DNA of 64,000 bases from Duganella sp. 1411. GTDB taxonomy: Bacteria; Pseudomonadota; Gammaproteobacteria; Burkholderiales; Burkholderiaceae_D. The DNA is taken from positions 1,550,001-1,614,000 of the forward strand of contig NZ_JAFICD010000001.1 in assembly GCF_017833525.1 (NCBI RefSeq). The letters are read 5' to 3'. Below are positions 41,854 to 50,826 of the stretch, piece after piece. The notes beneath the pieces were generated by a model. It did no database searches and was not told the origin of the DNA. It saw nothing but the letters and a program-made list of their open reading frames with translations. How positions within the stretch are numbered: position 1 is the first letter of the stretch; the number at the start of each line of letters is the position of its first letter. Made by a program: the position numbers and the translations under genes.

Positions 41854-43569
41854 ATGATTGTCGGGATAGACCTCGGTACGACCAATAGTTTGATCGCGGT
41901 GTGGGAGGACGGCGCGCCGCGCCTGATTCCCAACAGCCTGGGCGAGACGCTGACGCCATCGTGCGTCAGCCTCGACGAGGACGGCAGCATCCTGGTCGGC
42001 CGCGCCGCGCGCGAGCGCTTGCAAACCCATCCGGCGCGCACCGCGTCCGTGTTCAAGCGCTACATGGGCAGCGACAAGCTGATCCGCCTTGGCGAGCGCG
42101 AGTTCCGTCCCGAGGAACTGTCGGCGCTGATCCTGCGCTCGCTCAAGGAAGACGCCGAGGCCGTGCTCGGCCACCCGGTCACCGAGGCCATCATCACCGT
42201 CCCCGCCTATTTCTCCGACGCCCAGCGCAAGGCCACGCGCGCCGCCGGCCAACTGGCCGGATTGCGCGTCGACCGGCTGCTGAACGAGCCGACGGCCGCC
42301 TCGCTGGCCTACGGCATCAACCTGCGCGACGCCGAAACGCGCTTCCTCGTGTTCGACCTGGGCGGCGGCACCTTCGACGTCTCCGTGCTCGACCTGTTCG
42401 AGGGCGTGATGGAAGTGCGTGCCTCGGCCGGCGACAACATGCTCGGCGGCGAGGATTTCGTGCTATGCCTGATCAACCACTTTTTCGAACAGCAAAAGAT
42501 CCCGCTCGGGCTCAAGAGCGACGCCCACTTCATGCAGCGCCTCATCGCCGCCACCGAACGCGCCAAGCGCGCGCTCAGCGATTCGGCCTCGGCCACGATC
42601 CAGATCAGCCACCACGACACCGAGTATGCGATGACGCTCGACGAGGCGGCGTTCGAGCGCGTCTGCGCCGGCTTGCTGCAGCGCCTGCGCGACCCGGTCG
42701 AGCGGGCGCTGCGCGACGCCAACCTGCGCATCACCGAACTCGACAACGTGATCCTGGCCGGCGGCGCCACCCGCATGCCGGTGGTGCGGCGGCTGGTGGC
42801 GCGCATGTTCGGCCGCTTCCCCGCCTGCGACATCAACCCGGACGAAGTCGTCGCGCTGGGCGCGGCCGTGCAGGCCGGCCTGAAGATGCGCGACGCCGCG
42901 CTCGACGAGGTCGTCATGACCGACGTCTCGCCGTACTCGCTCGGCATCGAGGTGTCGATGCAACTGGGCGACCGCAGCTATTCCTCCGGCCACTTCGACC
43001 CCATCGTCGAGCGCAACACGCCGGTGCCGGTCAGCCGCGTCAAGCGCTACCATCCGGTCAGCGACAATCAGAAATATCTGGAACTCAACGTCTACCAGGG
43101 CGAGGCGCGCATGGCGCGTGACAACATCCGCCTCGGCAGCCTGAAGGTGGCGCTGCCGAGCCTGCCGATTGACGACAGCGGGATCGACGTGCGCTTCACC
43201 TACGACGTCAACGGGCTGCTGCAGGTCGAGGCCACCGTCGTCAAGACGCGCGAGACGCACGTGCTGGTGATCGAGGGCAATCCGGGCATGCTGTCGGAAG
43301 CGGAGATCGCCGCGCGTTTCATCACGCTGTCGGAACTGAAAATCCACCCGCGCGACCGCATCGAGCACCGCACGCTGCTGGCGCGCGCCGAGCGTTTGTA
43401 CCAGCAGCTGCGGGGACAGGGCCGCGAATGGTTCGGCGCGCGCATCGTCGCCTTCGAACAGGCGCTCGAAACCCAGGACAAGCGCGTGATCGATCCCGTG
43501 CGCGCGCAATTCGAGGCCACCTTGAACGAAATCGAACATGACAGTTTTACCGTTCCGTTCAACGATTAA
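41854..43569 (+). CDS. hscC: Hsp70-family chaperone HscC
   Basis: This 571-residue Hsp70 is of the short HscC type, about 65 residues shorter than DnaK. The nucleotide-binding domain has MIVGIDLGTTNSLIAV, IITVPAYFSDAQRKATR, LLNEPTAASLAYG, FDLGGGTFDVSV and the adenosine motif VILAGGATRMPVV. The linker region (VVMTDVSPYSLGIE) and a compact substrate-binding domain follow, with a reduced lid. In E. coli HscC works with the J-like proteins DjlB and DjlC; a J-like/TPR gene lies 2 kb downstream in the same direction. The 41786-41853 leader is AT-rich and probably carries the promoter. Clients are unknown. Confidence 0.9.
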   Translation: MIVGIDLGTTNSLIAVWEDGAPRLIPNSLGETLTPSCVSLDEDGSILVGRAARERLQTHPARTASVFKRYMGSDKLIRLGEREFRPEELSALILRSLKEDAEAVLGHPVTEAIITVPAYFSDAQRKATRAAGQLAGLRVDRLLNEPTAASLAYGINLRDAETRFLVFDLGGGTFDVSVLDLFEGVMEVRASAGDNMLGGEDFVLCLINHFFEQQKIPLGLKSDAHFMQRLIAATERAKRALSDSASATIQISHHDTEYAMTLDEAAFERVCAGLLQRLRDPVERALRDANLRITELDNVILAGGATRMPVVRRLVARMFGRFPACDINPDEVVALGAAVQAGLKMRDAALDEVVMTDVSPYSLGIEVSMQLGDRSYSSGHFDPIVERNTPVPVSRVKRYHPVSDNQKYLELNVYQGEARMARDNIRLGSLKVALPSLPIDDSGIDVRFTYDVNGLLQVEATVVKTRETHVLVIEGNPGMLSEAEIAARFITLSELKIHPRDRIEHRTLLARAERLYQQLRGQGREWFGARIVAFEQALETQDKRVIDPVRAQFEATLNEIEHDSFTVPFND

Positions 43570-43606
43570 CGCTAATTGCCCTTGGAATCAGATAGTAATA
43601 GACGAA

Positions 43607-44172
43607 ATGCGAAATCCTGAAACAGATCGGCTGGTCACCGACCGTCTAACGCTGGAATTTCCGGCCAGCGGGATGGCCGCGCGCCTGCTGGCCTATCGCC
43701 AGCTAAATCGCGACCACCTGCGGCCATGGGAGCCGGAGCGCCCAACCGAGTTTTATACCATCGAGGCCATGGAGGGCCAGCTGGACAGGATGCGAAGACA
43801 GGTTGAAGAGCAAACGGCGGCTCACTGGCTGATATACGCGCACGATAGCGGGAACATTATCGGTGTATGCAGCTTCACCAATATCGTCCGCGGCCCTTTT
43901 CAAGCGTGCCACCTGGGCTTCTCGCTAGGCGGCGACTATCAGGGCAAGGGTCTGATGCATGAAGCACTGGCGGCGGCGATATCGCAGGTCTTTGAGGTCC
44001 ACAAACTGCACCGCATCATGGCGAATTACCAGCCGACCAACCATCGGAGCGAAAAATACTGTGCCGATTGGGCTTCGAACGGGAAGGCCTGGCCAAGAAA
44101 TACCTGAAAATCAACGGGCGTTGGGCCGACCACGTGCTGACCTCCCTTATTAATCCTGCGGAGAGTGAATGA
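43607..44172 (+). pseudogene. RimJ-like N-acetyltransferase, disrupted by a -1 frameshift
   Basis: The frame from the ATG at 43607 gives a GNAT of the RimJ/RimL type ([48 protein letters not shown]). It then runs out of family sequence and stops at 44107 (166 residues). The expected C-terminus continues in another frame: [20 protein letters not shown], then [13 protein letters not shown], ending at the TGA at 44170-44172. Adding one A to the five-A run at 44052-44056 restores a 188-residue protein. The restored stop overlaps the next gene's ATG (ATGA), as in an intact operon. Sequencing error, recent mutation or programmed slippage cannot be told apart here. Confidence 0.85.
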
Positions 44173-44669
44173 ACATCGAAGTACGATTGGCGCACAACAC
44201 CGAGCGCCTTGTGGTGCGCCACATGATGGAGCTGTACCAACACGACTTTTCCGAATTCGACGGCACCGATCTGGACGAGCATGGTCAATACGGCTACTAC
44301 GACCTGGATTGTTTCTGGATCAATCCGAACTTCTCCGTATTCGTTATCAAAGTTGATGACAAATGGGCTGGATTTGTTTTGGTAAACGACGAGGTACTCA
44401 ATCCTGAAAACTCGGCGACGATAGTCGAGTTCTTCGTCTTACGGAAATACCGTCGCCATGGCGTCGGCCAGCGCGCCGCCCAAACGATTCTGAGCTCCAA
44501 TCCCGGCCGTTGGGAAATCAAGGTCATCCAAGAGAATCCCGCAGCGTTCAGGTTTTGGCAAAACGTTATCCAGACCAATTGGCCGGGGCAGGAGCAAGCA
44601 GCAACGATGGATGACGACCGCTGGCACGGCCCGGTTTTCACAGTCACCATCCCCCCGGGGGATTTTTAG
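44169..44669 (+). CDS. GNAT-family N-acetyltransferase
   Basis: This 166-residue protein has the acetyl-CoA motif [20 protein letters not shown] (RRxGxG) and an FRFWQNVI C-terminal beta-bulge region. The N-terminal [20 protein letters not shown] is typical of a small acetyltransferase group of unknown substrate. The ATG overlaps the ancestral stop of the preceding acetyltransferase, so the two were translationally coupled before the frameshift. Confidence 0.85.
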   Translation: MNIEVRLAHNTERLVVRHMMELYQHDFSEFDGTDLDEHGQYGYYDLDCFWINPNFSVFVIKVDDKWAGFVLVNDEVLNPENSATIVEFFVLRKYRRHGVGQRAAQTILSSNPGRWEIKVIQENPAAFRFWQNVIQTNWPGQEQAATMDDDRWHGPVFTVTIPPGDF

Positions 44670-44679
44670 ATTGGAAGTC

Positions 44680-45498
44680 ATGACAAAACTCGCTATCCCG
44701 GCTGTCGCCGTTGCTTTCCTGATGGCTAGCGCGAGCAGCCACGCCACGCCGCCGGCCGGCCAGGACGCCCTCGCCGGCCCTAAAATCAAGATCGATGTCG
44801 GCGGGCGCAAGCTGAATATGTATTGCATCGGCAAGGGCTCGCCGACCGTGCTGTTCGAAGCCGATATCGGCCGCGCCGGATGGGATTGGTCGGCGGTGCT
44901 GCCGGAGGTCGCCAAACGCACGCGCGCCTGCGTCTACGACCGCGCCGGTCTGGGTTCCAGCGATCCCATCATCCGGGCCTCGACGGTCGCCAACGCCAGC
45001 AAGGATTTGAACTTCCTGATCAAGAACGCGCGACTTGACGCGCCCTTCGTGCTGGTGGGCACAGGCTACGGCGCGATGGTGGCGCAGCATTTCGCGCTGC
45101 GCTCGCGCGGCGCCGCCGTCTCCGGCCTGGTGCTGGTCGAGCCGATGCACGAAGATGCGCTCCCTGCGGACCGCGCCACCCAGCTCGACGCGGCGCTGGC
45201 CTGCCTGGCCTCGGCCGAGCAAGGTAAAACCGACGCCGCCTGCGCCTATCCCGCCACCGGCATCAACGGCGACATCGGGCCGGCGCTGGCGGCCTCGCAG
45301 GCGGCCCAGGCAGCCAAGCCCACGTATTGGCGCGCCCGCGCCTCCGAGCTCGATAGCCTTGAGACCAGCGCCGGCCAATTGCGTGCGGCCCGCAAGCCGT
45401 TTGGCGACATCAAGGTGGTCGAGGTTAAGCAAGGCCAACCGTCGGCGATCATCGATGCCGTGACGAACATACTTGATACGCCGGCGAACCGGGAGTGA
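44680..45498 (+). CDS. Alpha/beta-hydrolase-fold exported protein, catalytically degenerate
   Basis: This 272-residue protein has a signal peptide (MTKLAIPAVAVAFLMASASS) and an alpha/beta-hydrolase core (MYCIGKGSPTVLFEADIG, TRACVYDRAGLGSSDP). At the nucleophile elbow, where relatives have GHSYGG, it reads VGTGYGAMVA, so the catalytic Ser is Gly129. The C-terminal region that normally supplies the catalytic His in an HxIQ context reads VKQGQPSAIIDAV without that His. It is therefore probably not an esterase; a binding role is inferred. It starts 10 bp after the GNAT stop and lies 31 bp before the J-like/TPR gene. Confidence 0.8.
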   Translation: MTKLAIPAVAVAFLMASASSHATPPAGQDALAGPKIKIDVGGRKLNMYCIGKGSPTVLFEADIGRAGWDWSAVLPEVAKRTRACVYDRAGLGSSDPIIRASTVANASKDLNFLIKNARLDAPFVLVGTGYGAMVAQHFALRSRGAAVSGLVLVEPMHEDALPADRATQLDAALACLASAEQGKTDAACAYPATGINGDIGPALAASQAAQAAKPTYWRARASELDSLETSAGQLRAARKPFGDIKVVEVKQGQPSAIIDAVTNILDTPANRE

Positions 45499-45529
45499 CG
45501 GCCCCCCGCCGGCTTTTCAACAGATTAAT

Positions 45530-47833
45530 ATGACCAGTGAACTCATTTTCTCGCAGCGGCTCGGTCTGAGCGATGACGCGGACGAACGCGCCATTCGCCG
45601 CGCCTACGCCCGCGAACTTAAATTGATCGATCAGGAAGCCGATCCAGCGGGCTTCCAATATTTGCGCGAGGCTTATGACGCGGCGCTGTACTGGGTCCGT
45701 CATAAAGATGAGTTCGAAGAGCACATTGCGCTCGAGGAGCTTGAGGCGGTCACCGTGGAGGCGCCTGCCCAGCCGCCCCTCTCCCCGCCCGGGCCGGCTG
45801 AACACCGGCATGCCGATCCCGCGCCGGCCAGCCCGCAAGAACAAGCGCTCGAGATCGACCATGACGCGCTGGCCGAGGCCGTATTCGCCGATTTCCTGCG
45901 ACGCGCCAGCGCCATCGCAGACGAGCGCCCGGTCACGCCGGACGCGCCGTGGCAACGCGAATTGCGCGCCAGCCTGGACGATCCCCGCCTGATCAACATC
46001 ACCGCCCGCGAGATGTTCGAACGGCGCGTGGCCGATTTGCTGACGACCGGCTGGCGGCCCGGCCACGAGGCGCTGCTGGTGGCCGCGGTCAAGGTCTTCG
46101 ACTGGGCCGGCGATCGCCGCCGCGTGTTCAGCCTGGGCCGCTCCGGCGCGATGCTCGACGCCGCAATCGACGAGCGCGCGACCTTTGATCTGCAGCCCGA
46201 CGCCCAGCGCGAGCAACAGCGCCAACTGATCGAGCGTTTGCGCGATCCGAAGCCGCCCGGTACGCGCGAGCTGGTGCGCAATAGCGCGACGCTGGAAACG
46301 CTGATCGCGCGCTTCCCCACGTGGCTGGCGCTGATCACGAGCGTCGACAACATCGTGCAATGGCGCGAGCGAAACAATACACTCCCCAAGTGGCGGCGCA
46401 AGCTGACCTACACCGGCTTGCGCAAGCCGGCCGAGCCTTCATACGAACATCAGGAAAAAAGCGGCTTCAACTGGACATGGTTGATTATCCTGGGTTTTAT
46501 CTCCCTGATCCGCTTCCTCGCGCACGACGGCGGTGCCGGCCAAGCCCCTTCGTACGCGCCGGACGAAGTCACAAAATACTTTAATCGGGGCAATGAACAA
46601 CTGAAGAACGGCGACGCCCAAGGCGCCGTCGACAGCTTTTCCCGCGTGCTGGAACTCAAGCCCAACGACGCGCATGCTTACGGCAATCGCGCGGCGGCAT
46701 ACCTGAACAGCGACAAAGACCAACTCGCCGCGAAAGATTTCGACAAGCTGGCGGCGCTCGATCCGTCGAGTCCGCTTCTCTACCGAGGACGCGGCATGCT
46801 GGCGCTGAAAGCCGGGCGCAACGAAGAGGCCGTCGCCGCCTTTACCAAAGCGCTGGAACTCGAACCCCACCATACTTTCGCCCTGACGCGCCGCGCCAAC
46901 GCGTACGAAAGACTTGGTGATTCACAAAAAGCGCTGGCCGACATCGATGAGGTGCTCCGGCTCGACAAAAATAGCGGGCCGGTACCTTATATATTGCGCA
47001 TCAGAATATATAAAAAGCAGGGCGACAACGACAAAGCACTGGCGCAGCTCGAGCCCATGCTTGCCGCCAACCCGGCCAGCGCCTTCGCCTACATTTCGGC
47101 GGCGGAGTTGCAGATACAACTGCACGACCACGCAAAGGCCATGGCGCTGCTCGACCGCGGCGTGGTCGCCGCGCCGGAAGCGGAGATCTATCTGTACCGA
47201 GCCCAATTGCGCCCCCGGTCCGACAAGGAGGGGCGGCAGCGGGACATCGATTCGGGCTTGGCGTTGGACCCGCACGGGGTCTACGCGCACAGGTTGCGCG
47301 CCGAGCTGGAGTTCGACAACGGAAAACCGGCCGCCGCCATCGCGACTTTGACCAAAATCATCAATGACAACAAGGCAACCGGAGACCTGGCCTTGGCACT
47401 CATAGACCGCGGTGCGTATCATCTGAAAATGGCCAGTCTTCCGCTGGCACAGACCGATTTCGAGGGCGCCCGCAAAACCGCCAAGGCGCCGATCGAGCTG
47501 AACAACATCGCATGGGAGCTCGCCAGGCGAAATATCGCCCTGCCGACGGCGCTGTCGATCGCCACGGAAGCGGTGGACAAACAACCCGGCCAGGCAACCT
47601 TCATCGACAGCAAAGCGTTCGTCCTGTTGCGGCTCGGGCGCTACAGCGAGGCCATCGGCCAATACGATGCCGCGCTGAAGCTGGCGCCGAAGTTGCCCGC
47701 CGCCTTGTACGGCCGCGGCATCGCCAAGTGGCGCGCCGGACAACTCGCGGCGGGCGACGCCGACCTGAAGGCCGCGCGCGCCGCCAAGCCGGACATCGCC
47801 GACGAATTTGCGCGCATGGGCGTGCGCCGGTAG
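45530..47833 (+). CDS. J-like-domain/TPR membrane protein, probable HscC co-chaperone
   Basis: This 767-residue protein has an N-terminal J-like domain (about 1-55: RLGLSDDADERAIRRAYARE, then DPAGFQYLREAYDAA). As in the DjlB/DjlC group, a canonical HPD tripeptide is absent and DPxGFQxLREAYE-type residues follow. A Pro-rich linker and helical region follow, then one membrane segment near residue 315-335 (WTWLIILGFISLIRFLA). The C-terminal ~430 residues are mostly TPR repeats (KYFNRGNEQLKNGDAQGAVD, HAYGNRAAAYLNSDK, RRANAYERLGDSQKALADID). The position in the hscC gene run suggests it docks HscC at the membrane and recruits clients through the TPRs. That partnership is inferred. Confidence 0.82.
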   Translation: MTSELIFSQRLGLSDDADERAIRRAYARELKLIDQEADPAGFQYLREAYDAALYWVRHKDEFEEHIALEELEAVTVEAPAQPPLSPPGPAEHRHADPAPASPQEQALEIDHDALAEAVFADFLRRASAIADERPVTPDAPWQRELRASLDDPRLINITAREMFERRVADLLTTGWRPGHEALLVAAVKVFDWAGDRRRVFSLGRSGAMLDAAIDERATFDLQPDAQREQQRQLIERLRDPKPPGTRELVRNSATLETLIARFPTWLALITSVDNIVQWRERNNTLPKWRRKLTYTGLRKPAEPSYEHQEKSGFNWTWLIILGFISLIRFLAHDGGAGQAPSYAPDEVTKYFNRGNEQLKNGDAQGAVDSFSRVLELKPNDAHAYGNRAAAYLNSDKDQLAAKDFDKLAALDPSSPLLYRGRGMLALKAGRNEEAVAAFTKALELEPHHTFALTRRANAYERLGDSQKALADIDEVLRLDKNSGPVPYILRIRIYKKQGDNDKALAQLEPMLAANPASAFAYISAAELQIQLHDHAKAMALLDRGVVAAPEAEIYLYRAQLRPRSDKEGRQRDIDSGLALDPHGVYAHRLRAELEFDNGKPAAAIATLTKIINDNKATGDLALALIDRGAYHLKMASLPLAQTDFEGARKTAKAPIELNNIAWELARRNIALPTALSIATEAVDKQPGQATFIDSKAFVLLRLGRYSEAIGQYDAALKLAPKLPAALYGRGIAKWRAGQLAAGDADLKAARAAKPDIADEFARMGVRR

Positions 47834-47926
47834 TCGCCACGACACCTCCCTGCCCTAAGACAGAAGCCATCCGGCTAGTGTTCCGCTAGCATCAACGCAC
47901 CCATCGTTGACACAGGAGCACTCCGC

Positions 47927-48904
47927 ATGAACCGCAAAACACTTTTGGCCGCCGCGCTCAGCCTGGCCTGCGCGCTGTCGGCCCCGGCAGGCCACGCCGC
48001 CGCGCCGCTGGTCGGCACCCAGGCGCCCGGCTACTATCGCATGATGCTCGGCGACTACGAAATCACCGCCCTCTCGGACGGCAGCCACGCCTTTCCCATC
48101 GACACCGTGATGACGCACGTCACGCCGGCGACGATCCAACAGGACCTGTCCAGCGCCGACCTGGCGCAGCCGGTGCAGGGCTCGATCAACGCCTTCCTGA
48201 TCAACACCGGTAAAAAACTGATCCTGGTCGACGCCGGCGCCGGCGCCCTGTACGGCGACTGTTGCGGCAAGCTGCTGGGCAACCTGCGCGCCGCCGGCTA
48301 CCGGCCGGAGCAGGTCGACGAGTTGCTGATCACCCACCTGCACAAGGACCACGCGGGCGGCATCATGGCGCAGGGCGCGGCGGCGTTTCCCAACGCCGTG
48401 CTGCGCCTCTCCCAGGCCGAGGCCGACTACTGGCTGACGCCGGCCAACAAGGCCAAGGCGCCGGAATTCCTGTCGACCTTCTTCGACGCGGCCAAGGCCG
48501 CCGTCGCGCCCTACCAGGCCGCCGGCCGCTACCAGCCGTACGGCAAGTTCGGCCAGCTCGAAGCGGGCATCGAGGCGCTGCCCGCGCCCGGCCATACCCC
48601 GGGGCATGCGATGTATCTGGTGCAAAACAAAAGCCAGCAACTATTGATCTGGGGCGACATCGTCCACGTCTCGGCCATCCAGTTGCCGCATCCCGAAGCC
48701 ACCGTCAAATACGACAGCAGCGAGGACGACGCGCACGGCACACGCGTGCGCCTGTTGCAAATGGCCGCCAGCAAGCACATGATCGTAGGTGCCGCGCACA
48801 TTGCCTTCCCCGGCCTCGGCCACATCCGGCAACGCGACGGCGCCTACGACTGGCTGCCGGTGAACTATGACGGCGCGCCGGCCTCCAACGCTGTAACTAA
48901 ATAA
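47927..48904 (+). CDS. Exported metallo-beta-lactamase-fold hydrolase
   Basis: This 325-residue periplasmic protein has a signal peptide (MNRKTLLAAALSLACALSAP) and an MBL fold of the lactonase/AiiA-like group. The metal motif is THLHKDHAGG (HxHxDH), followed by APGHTPGHAMYL and LIWGDIVH (third ligand set), and a late His in GAAHIAFPGLGH. Such proteins often hydrolyse lactones or phosphotriesters; quorum-quenching activity is possible but not shown. The gene has its own short leader after the TPR gene (93-bp gap). Confidence 0.88.
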   Translation: MNRKTLLAAALSLACALSAPAGHAAAPLVGTQAPGYYRMMLGDYEITALSDGSHAFPIDTVMTHVTPATIQQDLSSADLAQPVQGSINAFLINTGKKLILVDAGAGALYGDCCGKLLGNLRAAGYRPEQVDELLITHLHKDHAGGIMAQGAAAFPNAVLRLSQAEADYWLTPANKAKAPEFLSTFFDAAKAAVAPYQAAGRYQPYGKFGQLEAGIEALPAPGHTPGHAMYLVQNKSQQLLIWGDIVHVSAIQLPHPEATVKYDSSEDDAHGTRVRLLQMAASKHMIVGAAHIAFPGLGHIRQRDGAYDWLPVNYDGAPASNAVTK

Positions 48905-48935
48905 GCGCAATCCATTGCCCCCCGAAAGGTAGACC

Positions 48936-49106
48936 ATGAGCAAACCGAACGCATCGCCTTCACCCTCGACCGCCACGCCGGCCCCCGCCACAACGCCGGC
49001 CGCGCACGAGGAAGAAGTGCTCGACGAGGCGCTGGAGGAAACCTTCCCGTCCAGCGATCCGATCGCCGTTTCGATCACCAGGGAGGAACGCCCACCCAAA
49101 CGCTGA
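48936..49106 (+). CDS. Small conserved acidic protein with LDEALEETFPSSDP motif
   Basis: This is a 56-residue protein. A Pro/Ala/Thr/Ser-rich N-terminus (MSKPNASPSPSTATPAPATT) is followed by EEEVLDEALEETFPSSDPIA, then VSITREERPPKR. The LDEALEETFPxSDPxA core recurs in many proteobacterial small proteins of unknown role. SD GAAAGG lies 7 bp before the ATG. It sits 31 bp after the MBL-fold gene on the same strand and may be co-transcribed. Confidence 0.75.
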   Translation: MSKPNASPSPSTATPAPATTPAAHEEEVLDEALEETFPSSDPIAVSITREERPPKR

Positions 49107-49196
49107 GTTCCGGACTGGACTTTTGGCAGGAGCTTTACTCCGATGCGCTGACTACACTGCTATGGCAGCATCCCCCCAACCATCAAGGAGCTTCAA

Positions 49197-50039
49197 ATGT
49201 CCAACAGCAAACTTTCAGTCGACAGCGTCATCACCGAGGACGGCACCCGCATCCACTTCAAGGATTGGGGCACCGGCCCGGCCGTGGTCTTCAGCCACGG
49301 CTGGCCGCTGCAAGGCGACGCCTGGGAAGACCAGATGATTTTCCTGGCCAGCAACGGCTACCGCGTCATCGCGCACGACCGCCGCGGCCATGGCCTGTCG
49401 AGCCAGCCATGGAACGGCAACGACATGGACACCTACGCCGACGACCTGGCCACCCTGATCAACGCGCTGGACCTGAAGGACGCGACCCTGGTCGGCCACT
49501 CCACCGGCGGCGGCGAAGTGGCGCGCTACATCGGCCGCCACGGTACCGCCCGGGTCGCCAAGGCGGTGCTGGTGGGCGCCGTGCCGCCGCAGATGGTCAA
49601 GTCCGACACCAATCCGAACGGCCTGCCGATGTCGGTGTTCGACGGCATCCGCAGCGCCGTGCTGGCCGACCGTTCGCAATTCTTCAAGGACTTGACGACG
49701 CCGTTCTACGGCTACAACCGCGAAGGCGCCAAGCCGTCGCAAGGCGTGCGCGATACCTTCTGGGCACAAGGCATGCAGTGCGGCATCAAAAATGCCTATG
49801 ACTGCATCAAGCAATTCTCGGAAACCGACTTCACCGAAGACTTGAAAAAGATCGACGTGCCGACCCTGTTCGTGCACGGCAGCGACGACCAGATCGTGCC
49901 GATCGACACCGCCGCCAAGGCCGCCGTCAAGCTGGTCAAGAACGGCACGCTGAAGATCTACGAAGGCGCGCCGCACGGCCTGCCGACCACCCACAAGGAC
50001 AAGCTCAACGCCGACTTGCTGGAGTTCCTCAAGTCCTGA
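49197..50039 (+). CDS. Alpha/beta hydrolase, cofactor-free haloperoxidase/aryl-esterase type
   Basis: This 280-residue soluble enzyme has [33 protein letters not shown], the nucleophile elbow VGHSTGGGE (Ser102), the acid in [11 protein letters not shown] and the His in EGAPHGLP, giving a complete triad. This is the pattern of non-heme chloroperoxidases, which are esterases with side perhydrolase activity. There is no recognisable signal peptide. Its natural substrate is unknown. A ~240-bp region with a REP-like repeat follows. Confidence 0.9.
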   Translation: MSNSKLSVDSVITEDGTRIHFKDWGTGPAVVFSHGWPLQGDAWEDQMIFLASNGYRVIAHDRRGHGLSSQPWNGNDMDTYADDLATLINALDLKDATLVGHSTGGGEVARYIGRHGTARVAKAVLVGAVPPQMVKSDTNPNGLPMSVFDGIRSAVLADRSQFFKDLTTPFYGYNREGAKPSQGVRDTFWAQGMQCGIKNAYDCIKQFSETDFTEDLKKIDVPTLFVHGSDDQIVPIDTAAKAAVKLVKNGTLKIYEGAPHGLPTTHKDKLNADLLEFLKS

Positions 50040-50165
50040 CGCTGGCGCTACCCCTATCGGGTAACCGATATCCCTCCCCAATGAACGTTCTGGGTCACTC
50101 TTTCGGATATGGGACTATCCGGCCGCGCGCCGGATAATGAAACCACGGAATAACCTCGGAAACAC

Positions 50166-50257
50166 GTAGGGCGGATTAGCGTAGCGTAATCCGCCATGCA
50201 TGAGCCGCCGATAACGCATGCATGGCGGATTACTGCGTTCCGCCTAATCCGCCCTAC
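50166..50257. repeat. 92-bp REP-like imperfect palindrome, complete copy
   Basis: The outer arms GTAGGGCGGATTAGCG (from 50166) and their complement (ending 50257) enclose inner arms TAATCCGCCATGCATG and CATGCATGGCGGATTA, with small bulges. It lies between the hydrolase and dps. A half copy in the opposite orientation occurs at 52319. The GTAGGGCGGATTA / TAATCCGCC pair is a typical dispersed repeat module. Confidence 0.9.
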
Positions 50258-50278
50258 GGTTTAATTTGAAAGCACATC

Positions 50279-50824
50279 ATGAGCAACGAAAAATCCTCCG
50301 ACATCCTGCAAGACTTCGGCGCGCTGGCCAACGTGCGCATCGGCCTGAGCGCCGAAGTGCGCTCGCAAGGCGTGCGCGCGCTGAACCGCCTGCTGGCCCA
50401 CACCATGGCCATGCGTGACGCCTACAAAAAGGCGCACTGGCAAACCTCGGGCGCCACCTTCCACCAGCTGCACCTGCTGTTCGACAAGCATTACACCGAG
50501 CAAGTGGCGATCATGGACGCCATCGCCGAGCGCGTGCAAACCCTGGGCGGCGTGACCTTCGCGCTGGCGCAGGACATCGCCGACGAGTCGACCATTTCGC
50601 GCACCGCGCCGCGCGGCCGCGAATCGGCCCAGGCGCAGTTGAGCCGCCTGCTGGACTCGCACGAAACCATCCTGCTCGAGGCCCGTCCGCTGGCGCGCGC
50701 CGCCGCCGAGGCCGGCGACGACGGCACCAACGATTTGATCGTCAGCCAGGTGGTGCGCAGCAACGAACTGCAAAGCTGGTTCATCGGCGAGCACCTGGCG
50801 GCGCAAACCCAGGCCGCCAACTAG
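50279..50824 (+). CDS. dps: Dps-family ferritin-like DNA-protection protein
   Basis: This 181-residue protein would assemble as a 12-mer that oxidises and stores iron and protects DNA. The inter-subunit ferroxidase ligands are all present: His53 (KKAHWQTSG), His65 (FHQLHLLFD), Asp69, Asp80 and Glu84 (MDAIAERVQTLGG). The N-terminal tail is short and not Lys-rich, so DNA binding is uncertain. It lies 2 bp upstream of a histidine kinase gene and probably shares its transcript, which is unusual; stress-dependent regulation through that pair is a reasonable guess. Confidence 0.88.
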   Translation: MSNEKSSDILQDFGALANVRIGLSAEVRSQGVRALNRLLAHTMAMRDAYKKAHWQTSGATFHQLHLLFDKHYTEQVAIMDAIAERVQTLGGVTFALAQDIADESTISRTAPRGRESAQAQLSRLLDSHETILLEARPLARAAAEAGDDGTNDLIVSQVVRSNELQSWFIGEHLAAQTQAAN

Positions 50825-50826
50825 CA

